Shown here: positions 1-7,290 of the stretch, one piece after another
Numbering within the stretch: position 1 is the stretch's first letter
Layout: each line of letters begins with the position of its first letter
Source: JAAFHB01 sp037133495
GTDB taxonomy: Bacteria; Bacteroidota; Bacteroidia; Bacteroidales; Prolixibacteraceae
Length of the DNA stretch: 64,000 nt
Direction of reading: 5' to 3'
Assembly (NCBI GenBank): GCA_037133495.1
Contig: JBAXOA010000010.1
Span: 3,374-67,373 of the forward strand
The notes under the pieces: model-generated
What the model was told of the DNA's origin: nothing
What the model saw: only the letters and a program-made list of their open reading frames with translations
Database searches by the model: none
Made by a program: the position numbers and the translations under genes

Positions 1-327
1 TCCAGTAATAAATCCTGTTGAATGAATTGCCATTCCTGCATTTCTCTTTCCTGTCAGTCTTAATATCGTATGGGCTATACTTTTGGTCGCATTCGTTTTA
101 TCGAGAATTAGTCCGAGTATGATCCCGAAAATAATGATTAAACCTATTGATTTCATGGTGTTGCCAAATCCCATCAGTATAGTGGGAACAACATCCGCGA
201 GTGGCAAGGTTACCAATGCCATTAATAATGATACGATAAAGATCGAAAGAAAAGTGTTGTATTTTAATATTGAGGTGCTTACGACGATTAGTAGAAGACC
301 TGTCAGGATAACGAAGATAATCATCAT
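1..327 (-). CDS. GntP-family permease, N-terminal part (runs off window)
   Basis: Reading the minus strand from ATG at 327 gives 109 residues, open to the window edge. The first 40 residues are almost wholly hydrophobic. Around residues 56-76 comes a glycine-rich segment (NTMKSIGLIIIFGIILGLIL) followed by DKTNATKSIA, the pattern at the N-terminus of GntP-type gluconate/sugar-acid:proton symporters of the inner membrane. A second ATG at 324 is equally possible. The start codon overlaps the stop of the truncated oxidoreductase upstream (ATGA), so the two are co-transcribed. The substrate cannot be told: the family carries gluconate, idonate, fructuronate, glycerate and related acids. The family call is fairly secure; the C-terminal part lies outside the window. 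Confidence 0.72.
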   Translation of the reverse strand, partial: MMIIFVILTGLLLIVVSTSILKYNTFLSIFIVSLLMALVTLPLADVVPTILMGFGNTMKSIGLIIIFGIILGLILDKTNATKSIAHTILRLTGKRNAGMAIHSTGFITG

Positions 328-611
328 AAACTATGAATTACAATTTCATTTTCCAACCTTTTTCGGGGTGCATCTTTTAGTGCGTTCAAACCATTTTTTA
401 AAGCTCCGGCTTCGTCATCATAAATGTAAGCAACCTCCACTCCTGGGATCTGAGAAAACTTTCCTGTACGATATGATCCTCGCCTGTTTACACCCATAAT
501 GGCAACAACTTTGTTGCTAGCAACATTTTTACCCAATAGGGGTAAATTCAAAATTGTCAGGCCACCGGCTGCTGACAGGGAGGAACTTTTTAAAAATGTT
601 CTGCGCTCCAT
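324..611 (-). pseudogene. Truncated Gfo/Idh/MocA-family oxidoreductase (N-terminal remnant)
   Basis: This 95-residue frame starts MERRTFLK, a twin-arginine export signal, followed by a hydrophobic stretch. It then enters a Rossmann fold (KVVAIMGVNRRGSY, IPGVEVAYIYDDE, ALKNGLNALKDAPRK) typical of exported Gfo/Idh/MocA sugar oxidoreductases. Those proteins are normally about 400-450 residues. Here the frame breaks after APRKR, reads a few unrelated residues and stops at 324, exactly where the permease starts. The NAD-binding half is incomplete and the catalytic domain is missing, so I call it a deletion remnant. A -7-like box lies upstream at 709-716. It could still be translated as a coupling leader for the permease. 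Confidence 0.68.
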
Positions 612-708
612 AATTATTTGAATTTGAATAATATTGATTATCTGCAAATACGAATCGTCGGATAATGCGATAAATGTAGTTATTCCAAGCAATAAAGCGG
701 CGAAGAAA

Positions 709-716
709 CAAAAATA
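709..716 (-). promoter_or_regulatory. Bacteroidota -7 box (TATTTTTG)
   Basis: Read on the minus strand this is TATTTTTG, matching the Bacteroidota consensus TAnnTTTG. It lies about 100 bp upstream of the truncated oxidoreductase/permease unit. I see no clear -33 TTG. The rest of the 612-798 gap shows nothing else recognisable. Confidence 0.4.
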
Positions 717-798
717 GCTGGGTGAAGTGTAATTACTATTTAGTATGACCTTTTAAAGACAATTTTTATACCTGAGGCATTCTTTAACAGAGAGATAT

Positions 799-1233
799 TT
801 ATTCTTCTTTTGTATTCACCATCCAGAAGGAAAATGCGTTCAGATAGTTCCAGAATGAAGCAATTATTTCATCAGGCAACTCAAGTTTTGAAAGTACCTC
901 AATATAACATTCCAGCCAAATGACCCGGGCGGCCTGATTAATCGCAAACGGAGCATGTCTTGAGGCAAGCATTGGTTTGCCCCGGCTCTTGTTATAGTAA
1001 GCGTGCCCCCCGCAAATCTGAATAAAAAAATCAGAAGATCGTTGTTTTGCCTTTTCAAGCGCTTCATCAATTCTTGGAAAAAGATGTTTGACTTCACTTT
1101 TGCTTAGCAAATCATAATGATCGCTTACCAATTTTCGCATTCCTTCCTCGGTAAGTAATTGCAGAAATTCCGGTGAAGGTAAAGTAACCGGAGGTCTGTA
1201 TCCAAATTCAAACTGATTGATTGTGAAATCCAT
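799..1233 (-). CDS. Truncated-hemoglobin-like globin
   Basis: This 144-residue protein has the layout of a bacterial truncated hemoglobin: an N-terminal helix region (LLTEEGMRKLVSDHYDLL), a central CGGHAYYNKSRGKP segment, then RHAPFAIN with the probable proximal heme histidine, and AARVIWLECY in the G/H helix region. It is longer than the shortest trHb proteins, as in group II/III-like globins of Bacteroidota. The likely role is O2/NO binding or detoxification in the cytoplasm. It is translated 3 bp downstream of the small exported protein at 1237-1593, so the two form one transcript. Confidence 0.78.
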   Translation of the reverse strand: MDFTINQFEFGYRPPVTLPSPEFLQLLTEEGMRKLVSDHYDLLSKSEVKHLFPRIDEALEKAKQRSSDFFIQICGGHAYYNKSRGKPMLASRHAPFAINQAARVIWLECYIEVLSKLELPDEIIASFWNYLNAFSFWMVNTKEE

Positions 1234-1236
1234 TGT

Positions 1237-1593
1237 TCAAATTTCCATCGTCATGCGTTCGGTTGCGATCATATAATACCTTGCAAAATTATCATCCGTC
1301 ATATAATCATGCAATCGGGTTTGCCATTTTTTCGTCCGTTCCGATAACAAGACGATATTTTTATTGTTTTCGGCATTTTCAGGGTCAGCTTTTTGGATCT
1401 TTATAACTGCGATAAATTCATCCATCCATTTTTCATAACTAATCATAAATTCTTTTTGATCGGGGGTGATCGTTATAATCTGTGCTGATTCTACAATATT
1501 GGCTGAAATATGCGATGATGCAGTTAAAGTTGCACCAAGTGTAAACCCCAATTTGCGTAAAAATCCTCTTCTTTTATCTTCGTATCCGTCCAT
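1237..1593 (-). CDS. Small exported protein of unknown function
   Basis: I do not recognise the family. The frame can be extended to a TTG at 1620, but the ATG at 1593 (MDGYEDKRRGFLRKLGF) is the better start because it begins with a basic twin-arginine-like motif (KRRGFLRK). A small-residue stretch (TLGATLTASSHISA) follows, as expected for an export signal. The remaining 80 or so residues are helical and charged, with no cysteines or obvious catalytic motif. It lies directly upstream of the globin gene (3 bp gap) in the same transcript, so it may act with the heme protein, but that is inference only. Confidence 0.6.
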   Translation of the reverse strand: MDGYEDKRRGFLRKLGFTLGATLTASSHISANIVESAQIITITPDQKEFMISYEKWMDEFIAVIKIQKADPENAENNKNIVLLSERTKKWQTRLHDYMTDDNFARYYMIATERMTMEI

Positions 1594-1656
1594 TTTTTCA
1601 ATGTTTTTTATTGATAACAAAAGATACCTTGTTTTAGTTTAATAATTGAAAATTGT

Positions 1657-4134
1657 TTAATACCGGTACGGTAACGTATTTTCATGTGCCGGGACATCAT
1701 GAATTCGCATCAGCCAGACTTCTGCAACCTGGACGCATCGCCCGCTTCCTCCTAATCCCTTTGGACGTGTCCAGCTGAGTTTTAATTCCCCTGTTTTTGT
1801 AGCTTCTGCAGGAATATCAAATTCAACCGGCTGATAATTCATCTCTTTGGGGCGCATTGGGTGTATCTCAAATTTGTCATTCGCCACTAGTCTGATATCA
1901 CCTTTCCCCTCCGGACCATATACAATTCTGAGACGATAACGGGTGGTTTTATCAAGGTCCGGATAGAACATTTCCAAAGGATAATCATGTAATGTTTCAG
2001 CATACGTGCATGATGACACGCGGGATTCATGATTTCGAGATCGGACAACCATGCCCGAAGCCGGAGCGCGTTGAAAGGCAGGATCTTCAGTGTAAACAGA
2101 ACCTTTTACAAGATGAGGCTGCGCTCCGGGATTTCCCAGATCATCGTAAAATCCTCCGGCGCCGGGATTGCTCCAGTTTAATATTTCATCAATTTTAAGT
2201 AAACGTTCAGTCTCCCCGGGGATTGCTCCAATCTCCGAAAAACACTTACGAAGCCAGGGTGCATTATTTAGCGGAAAGTCGATCAGATCAAGGTTTGCTC
2301 CCCTGCGGACGGCAATTGCCTGGTATCGGGATACGCTCAACTGCATGTGAATACTTTGGAAAAGAGCTTCAGCAAGTTCAAAAACACGCGCACGGGTATC
2401 GGTTGCCGGCAGCAGGTCAGGTTTTGCAAGTGCGTTCTCGGCATTCGCCAGCGCAGCTGAACTTCCGGTTAAACGTGCACGCCGGAGAAATTCCAAAGCT
2501 TTTTCTTCCTGTGCCGTTTCTTGTAAAAGTCTGCTGCGGTTTGTAGCATCGTAATAGGCACGGTATAGAGCTTGCTGGAAACGCCAGTTTTGCAGCATTG
2601 ATGGCGTGGCGGATCGCTCAAGTTCCTGGAATTGGGCAAGAGTGGTTTGCACGCTCAGGTTGCTGGTGAGAGGTCCCCTCCAATTCTGTTCCAAACTGAT
2701 AATTCCCTGAGCAAAAGACGTCCTTACTGCAGATCCGATAAAATAACCACTGTAATCACGTAAAATATTGGTGATATTTGCTTCTGGATCCCAACCCAGG
2801 CTGCTCCATATTATTTTATTCACATCGTCATTACACCCCTCAGAATAGGTTAGAAAGCCATACTCAGCAACAGGTTGGAGTCGTTTGAAGATTATGCTCT
2901 GATCGACAGGCCGTGGATTAATTGGTTCACGATTAAGGGTGGCCATAAACACAAAATCCCAATCCGGAACGGGATATTGTGCCCATGCTGAATGGGTTAT
3001 GTCTGGATAAAAACGCATCTTGAAATGTTTCGGTATTTTTGCACGTAAATTCTCGATGCTTTCAAATTGTTGAGGGCCAAATACAACCCCTTCCAGCCAG
3101 GAGGGTTCTGCTTTCATAATGGCATAAAAATCATCCATCCATCCGGCATTAAAACCTTGGGGCGACATCCACATTTTTGCTCCCGGATGCAACTTTTGCA
3201 ACTGTTCGGTTTGCTTCTCCAGCATTGGAAAAAAATTCTTTGGTGAAGTATGTCCCGGATCGCCCCCCGGAACAAATACCGCATCAACACGTGGTAACTG
3301 ACGCAACACATCACCCCACTCTTTGAGCGCCTTATTTACTGTAACCTTATCTCCGTAATCTTTTTCCATTGCCGGATACCATATCCAACATTCAATTCCA
3401 TAGGCTTTTGCCAATTCGGACATCTTGATCATCATTTTCATTGGATCAATAGGGAAATGCGGACTGTCAGCATCGTCATCCGAAACAGGAGGAATGAGTT
3501 CAATGGCGTTGGTGCCATAAATTACCAGATCACGAATGTATTGTTCCCACATTGCTACGGACCATCCATCGTAAGAATTTGTTTTTGGCCGGTAACCTAA
3601 CTGATGGCCTCTTAAAGGATACCTGGGGGAAGTTGAAAGGTTAACAGCATTCGGCAGGGAGACCATATCTCTTGCATAATCCATCATTCGCAGCAGGCGT
3701 CCGGCTCCGAAAAGGACGCCCCGTGAATCATTCCCTGCCACAACGACCAGTCCCGATTCGAGGGTTAAAATTTGATATCCTTCGGGTTTGTTATTTTGTG
3801 AATCTTTTAGTTCTTCTGCCAGAAGCGGAAAAGAGTGCATAAGATCCTTCCGCTGACCCAAAACGACTCCCATATGACCGCTTTCAGGCAGTTTATTTAT
3901 GGTATTCCAACGAACCCTGCTTCGTTTTTCAACTTCATCCAGCAACATTTCAGAGGCTTTTAGTTCGGAGCCGCTAATCCCCTGAACCACCACGAGAAAA
4001 GCAGAGGAGAGGTTAACTGTACCATCTTGTACATTGGTTTTCTTTGCTTCCTGCATTTTTTCCTGAGCCAAAACAGGCCATATACTCAGGCAGAAATATG
4101 CCAAAACACAAAAGGAAAATCTCTTTTTTAACAT
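1657..4134 (-). CDS. Secreted putative glycoside hydrolase, alpha-glucuronidase (GH67-N)-like
   Basis: This 825-residue protein has an N-terminal signal peptide (hydrophobic residues 7-22, cleavage near VLAQ). Residues ~40-155 resemble the N-terminal alpha/beta domain seen before many TIM-barrel hydrolases (SGLVVVAGNDSRGVLFGAGRLLRMMDY), as in GH67. A barrel-like region follows with RYPLRGHQLGYRPK, GTNAIELIPPVSDDD and VDAVFVPGGDPGHTSP, then a helical segment. The C-terminus (~680-825) looks like a beta-sandwich module. It is probably periplasmic or surface-exposed and acts on a uronic-acid-containing glycan, but catalytic residues cannot be assigned. It sits near an AraC regulator and a SusCD pair, so it is probably part of a utilisation locus. 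The GH67-like label rests on overall resemblance. Confidence 0.6.
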   Translation of the reverse strand: MLKKRFSFCVLAYFCLSIWPVLAQEKMQEAKKTNVQDGTVNLSSAFLVVVQGISGSELKASEMLLDEVEKRSRVRWNTINKLPESGHMGVVLGQRKDLMHSFPLLAEELKDSQNNKPEGYQILTLESGLVVVAGNDSRGVLFGAGRLLRMMDYARDMVSLPNAVNLSTSPRYPLRGHQLGYRPKTNSYDGWSVAMWEQYIRDLVIYGTNAIELIPPVSDDDADSPHFPIDPMKMMIKMSELAKAYGIECWIWYPAMEKDYGDKVTVNKALKEWGDVLRQLPRVDAVFVPGGDPGHTSPKNFFPMLEKQTEQLQKLHPGAKMWMSPQGFNAGWMDDFYAIMKAEPSWLEGVVFGPQQFESIENLRAKIPKHFKMRFYPDITHSAWAQYPVPDWDFVFMATLNREPINPRPVDQSIIFKRLQPVAEYGFLTYSEGCNDDVNKIIWSSLGWDPEANITNILRDYSGYFIGSAVRTSFAQGIISLEQNWRGPLTSNLSVQTTLAQFQELERSATPSMLQNWRFQQALYRAYYDATNRSRLLQETAQEEKALEFLRRARLTGSSAALANAENALAKPDLLPATDTRARVFELAEALFQSIHMQLSVSRYQAIAVRRGANLDLIDFPLNNAPWLRKCFSEIGAIPGETERLLKIDEILNWSNPGAGGFYDDLGNPGAQPHLVKGSVYTEDPAFQRAPASGMVVRSRNHESRVSSCTYAETLHDYPLEMFYPDLDKTTRYRLRIVYGPEGKGDIRLVANDKFEIHPMRPKEMNYQPVEFDIPAEATKTGELKLSWTRPKGLGGSGRCVQVAEVWLMRIHDVPAHENTLPYRY

Positions 4135-4349
4135 GATTTTAACAGATTTAAATTACAGAAATTCGCGGAAAAGATTTTAAATATACAAATTTTCCCTATT
4201 ATTCCGTCTCATTGCCCTTTGGATCATTGTTTTGCAAATCCGGTCAGATGAAGGGGAATAGGGGTTCTTACCAGTAGACTGTTTCCGATTTTATTTTCAT
4301 GAAGTTAACTTTCACAGGTCAGGAAATATGAAAAATTAAGTGTTAAAAA
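4135..4349. other. Intergenic stretch without recognised signal
   Basis: This is the first part of the 386-bp gap between the hydrolase start (4134) and the AraC gene end (4521). I see no promoter box of the TAnnTTTG type on the minus strand and no terminator-like hairpin. The rest of the gap is taken up by the leader repeat at 4350-4467. Confidence 0.4.
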
Positions 4350-4467
4350 ACCTGATGAAACACCCATGATTCTACGTATCGCAAACACGAACGAAGATAA
4401 AACGGGTGTTCTCCCGATAAACCGGGACAGGCTATCAGGTAATAAAAAAACAAATTATCTGTTGATG
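4350..4467 (+). repeat. Dispersed leader element, copy 1
   Basis: The plus strand here matches, with gaps, the minus-strand sequence just upstream of the genes starting at 46232 and 62974. Shared blocks include ATGAAACACC, CGCAAACACGA, GAAGA, ATCAGG and AAATTATCT, ending in an ATG (4465). This copy is the longest. It can form three stems: ACCTGAT 4350-4356 with 4434-4440, AACACCC 4359-4365 with 4404-4410, and TCCCG 4412-4416 with 4423-4427. The pairing is not well preserved in the other copies, so it may be either a structured RNA or a decayed coding element. Confidence 0.65.
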
Positions 4468-4485
4468 AAATTACCCGGTGGCTAA
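4366..4485 (+). CDS. Possible 39-residue peptide encoded by leader element copy 1
   Basis: Starting at ATG 4366 the frame reads MILRIANTNEDKTGV, continues through RLSGNKKTNYLLMK and ends LPGG at TAA 4483-4485. Related peptides are encoded at the same place in copy 2 (MYLRFANTNEE) and copy 3 (MNLRFANTTEDNTGV). The NYLLM segment runs into the start codons of the two downstream genes. Only this copy keeps the whole frame open through the ATG at 4465. Downstream, AraC is transcribed towards it, so no gene follows. It may be a conserved small protein or a coding relic; expression is unknown. Confidence 0.35.
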   Translation: MILRIANTNEDKTGVLPINRDRLSGNKKTNYLLMKLPGG

Positions 4486-4520
4486 CCAAAAGTAATTAAA
4501 TTTCTGGTATTTATGTTAAG

Positions 4521-5405
4521 TTAATTTTTTAGCTGGTCCTCATTTTTATAAGCTGAAAGGTATCCTGTTGGTGTCAGCTTCATGACCCGCTTAAATTGAT
4601 CATTAAAGTGCGACAAGTTATTAAACCCGCTTTCCAAACTTGCCATGGCTACAGGCATTTTACCTTCAACCATTAATTTACAGGCATGTCCAATCCTCAT
4701 CTCATTCAGGAATGTGAGGAAAGTTTTGCCGGTGTGTTTTTTAAAATAGCGGCAGAAAGCTGTAGGCGATATATTTACGCTGTTGGCTACATCCTCGAGT
4801 TTAATCGGTTTGGCAAAATTAAGAATGATATGTTCATGAATCTTGTTAAAGCGGTAAAAATCATAAGTATTAACGGTTTTTGAATAGCCGATACTTGTGT
4901 GGTATTTATACTCCTTCGTATTAGCCATCATATCAAGTAAAATAATTAATTCGGTAATCCGGTTAATTCCGTTACACTGAAATATCTTTATCATCTGCTC
5001 ACCAAAAAGCTTTCTGCTTTTGCCAAGATATTGAATGCCACGTTGTGACTTATCCATCAACTCTTTGACTGCACTCATCTCCGGAAGATTGCCAAAGCTG
5101 GCATCAAAAATCTCTCTTTTGAATTGTATAATTAGTGATTTAATCCCCGAAGTATCTTTCCCATCCGAATATTTACAATCACTTTTCCACCAATGGGGGA
5201 CATTCTCTCCGATTATACTAATTTCTCCTTCTGTAAACCGATGGATTCCATCTCCAACATAACTGGTGCCTGAACTCTTTACCACGCAAAGGATTTCGAT
5301 CTCGGGATGAAAGTGCCAGGGTACTGCAAAATGCGGTCGCTCCTCATCCAGAAAAATCACCGATTGGCTCGGCAACGAGGCAAGTTTTTGATAAAATGGC
5401 TTCAT
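4521..5405 (-). CDS. AraC-family transcriptional regulator
   Basis: This 294-residue protein has an N-terminal cupin-like sensor (PHFAVPWHFHPEIEILCVVKSSGTSYVGD, residues ~25-55) and a C-terminal AraC-type double helix-turn-helix of about 100 residues. The latter has LEDVANSVNISPTAFCRYFKKHTGKTFLTFLNEMRI and the second-HTH pattern MASLESGFNNLSHFNDQFKRVMKLTPTGY. Such proteins sense a sugar or derivative and usually activate nearby genes. It lies downstream of the SusC/SusD operon, beyond its terminator. Paired direct repeats with 21-22 bp spacing upstream of the symporter and of SusC are plausible binding sites for this type of regulator (inference). Confidence 0.88.
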   Translation of the reverse strand: MKPFYQKLASLPSQSVIFLDEERPHFAVPWHFHPEIEILCVVKSSGTSYVGDGIHRFTEGEISIIGENVPHWWKSDCKYSDGKDTSGIKSLIIQFKREIFDASFGNLPEMSAVKELMDKSQRGIQYLGKSRKLFGEQMIKIFQCNGINRITELIILLDMMANTKEYKYHTSIGYSKTVNTYDFYRFNKIHEHIILNFAKPIKLEDVANSVNISPTAFCRYFKKHTGKTFLTFLNEMRIGHACKLMVEGKMPVAMASLESGFNNLSHFNDQFKRVMKLTPTGYLSAYKNEDQLKN

Positions 5406-5549
5406 ATTATCTGCTATTTTGGCTAAAAGTTGGATTTAAGGGTAAAAATAGATAATTACTCATCCGGATTACCTTTCAGTCCAAGATAAATTTGGGAACA
5501 AAAACTTCCAGCAGGTTGATAACCGGAATCCCATTAAAATATAAGCATA

Positions 5550-5590
5550 AAAAAACCGGCCAAATGAGCTGTTACCCACTTGGCCGATTG
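5550..5590 (-). terminator. Intrinsic terminator of the first SusCD operon
   Basis: On the minus strand, CGGCCAAGTG (5586-5577) pairs with CATTTGGCCG (5566-5557), with one G-T wobble and one mismatch. It is followed by a run of seven T after CCGG. The position, 50 bp past the SusD stop codon, fits a Rho-independent terminator. Confidence 0.75.
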
Positions 5591-5639
5591 TTTTACCAAT
5601 ATAATTGTAGTAGCTTCTTAATTAATATTTTGGCTCAAA

Positions 5640-7247
5640 CTAATACCCGTCATTTTGTTTTAGTTTTGTGTTTAGTTTTAGTTCATTCCCCGGTACCGGA
5701 AAGATTTCGCGATATTTTGCGCTTACTGCATCTTTGAATAACCAGAGTCCGCTGTATTTGCCAAAACGAATCATATCATTTCTGCGCCAGGCTTCCCATG
5801 CAAATTCCCTGGCTCGTTCATCAAGAAACTCTTCCAGGGTAGGATTGGCCGTTAATATTGGAGCTTTTGCTCTTGATTTGATTTGGTTTACAAGTGATAA
5901 AACAGTTTCTCCATTGGTAGAGGTGGCTCCTCTGAGTATCGCCTCTGCTTTCATCATCAGAATATCAGCATATCGGAAAACAGGGAAGTCGTGGTTATCG
6001 CTTCGTGAGTTAGGCTCCCAGTTCGGATCGGGATAAAACTTAATGGAGCGGGCTCCCATATATTGTGAAAGAAAATCATTGCCGGTATCCATTTTGTTTG
6101 GATCCCCCCGAAGCCATATTTCTCTGGTAAGTTCTAATTGCCAGATGGTATCTCGGCCACCATAAGGACCCACATAGGTTTCATTTAACCCTTTGTAAGT
6201 TGTTTTTACAGTGATTGGTGTTTTTCCGTCAAACTCAAATTGCTTCCCAACCAACCAGGTTGTGTTGCGCACATCACCTGCCAGATTAAATTTATCAAAG
6301 TACTCAGGAAGTGTTTTCGTTGAGTTGCTGGGTGATCTTGATCCTAATCCGTATTTTGTTCTCAATTCAGGAGTAAGACTATAACGGGTGAACGAATTTC
6401 CCTGAATCTTGTAGGCATCATAAACGATGGCAAAAATGAATTCTTTTACAGCCGGACCATTTGTTGGCAGGAACATACTTTTGTAATCGGCATCCAACGC
6501 GAATAATCCAGATTTAATCACAGAATCGCAGCGGATCACAGTCTCATTATACATAGCCGTACCTTTGTAGATCTGTGCGTTGAGGTACATTTTTGCAAGT
6601 AGGGCATGGCCCATCCATGCTGTTGGACGTCCATACGTGGTGGCGTCTTTTTTTCTGGGAAGAAATGGCAAGATGTCTTTAATTTCACTCTCTATAAATG
6701 TAAATACGTCGGCACGCGGCGATGTTGGAGTGTCGTCACCAAATTTTTTCAAAATCGGTACATTTCCATAATTATCCAGCAGGATGAAATAGAAAAAAGC
6801 GCGCATCATGCGAAGTTCAGCAAATTGCCGGCTCTTTAATGTCCCTTCCGGAACTGCATCAAACATCCCCATGACACGGTTGCAGGCAATAATTCCATTA
6901 AAAGAATAGGTCCATATGGTGTTGACAATGGCATTATCCGGAGTCCAGGTATGTTTATGGAGTTCACGGTATTGACCGCCATCATCCCAGTTGCCAGCCC
7001 TGGCAGGTGTAAGCGCCTCATCCGTTGAAAGTGATTGAAGGCGCCAATAGTCAATTGCATAATTAGCCGGGAGAATGGTATAGATGATTCCCTTTGCAGC
7101 CTCGAAGTGCTCTGGTTTAGTTGGAAAGTTATCGGGTGTTAATTCCGATTCAGCTTTTATATCCAGATTGGTACAGTTCGTAAATAGCATCGCAGCCAAA
7201 AACAGGGCTCCGGTTATTTTTTTTATTACAGTTATATTCGTTATCAT
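5640..7247 (-). CDS. SusD/RagB-family outer-membrane glycan-binding lipoprotein
   Basis: This 535-residue protein has a lipoprotein signal with the lipobox LFTNC (acylated Cys25). Its body has SusD/RagB features: TPR-type helices early (WTYSFNGIIACNRVMGMF, QFAELRMMRAFFYFILLDNYGNVPIL), and near the C-terminus the conserved FPVFRYADILMMKAEAILRG and LDERAREFAWEAWRRNDMIRFGKY. It is the surface lid and ligand-binding subunit partner of the SusC porin encoded 43 bp upstream, in the same operon. A terminator follows. Substrate is unknown; the neighbouring GH67-N-like hydrolase suggests a uronic-acid-bearing glycan. Confidence 0.95.
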   Translation of the reverse strand: MITNITVIKKITGALFLAAMLFTNCTNLDIKAESELTPDNFPTKPEHFEAAKGIIYTILPANYAIDYWRLQSLSTDEALTPARAGNWDDGGQYRELHKHTWTPDNAIVNTIWTYSFNGIIACNRVMGMFDAVPEGTLKSRQFAELRMMRAFFYFILLDNYGNVPILKKFGDDTPTSPRADVFTFIESEIKDILPFLPRKKDATTYGRPTAWMGHALLAKMYLNAQIYKGTAMYNETVIRCDSVIKSGLFALDADYKSMFLPTNGPAVKEFIFAIVYDAYKIQGNSFTRYSLTPELRTKYGLGSRSPSNSTKTLPEYFDKFNLAGDVRNTTWLVGKQFEFDGKTPITVKTTYKGLNETYVGPYGGRDTIWQLELTREIWLRGDPNKMDTGNDFLSQYMGARSIKFYPDPNWEPNSRSDNHDFPVFRYADILMMKAEAILRGATSTNGETVLSLVNQIKSRAKAPILTANPTLEEFLDERAREFAWEAWRRNDMIRFGKYSGLWLFKDAVSAKYREIFPVPGNELKLNTKLKQNDGY

Positions 7248-7290
7248 TTTAATATTTTTAAAAAGGATTAAAATTTGAACTTATCAATAA

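Noticed and set aside
4350..4440. Known riboswitch in copy 1
   Set aside because: The three-stem fold can be drawn, but the stems are not kept in copies 2 and 3 and no known aptamer core is visible.
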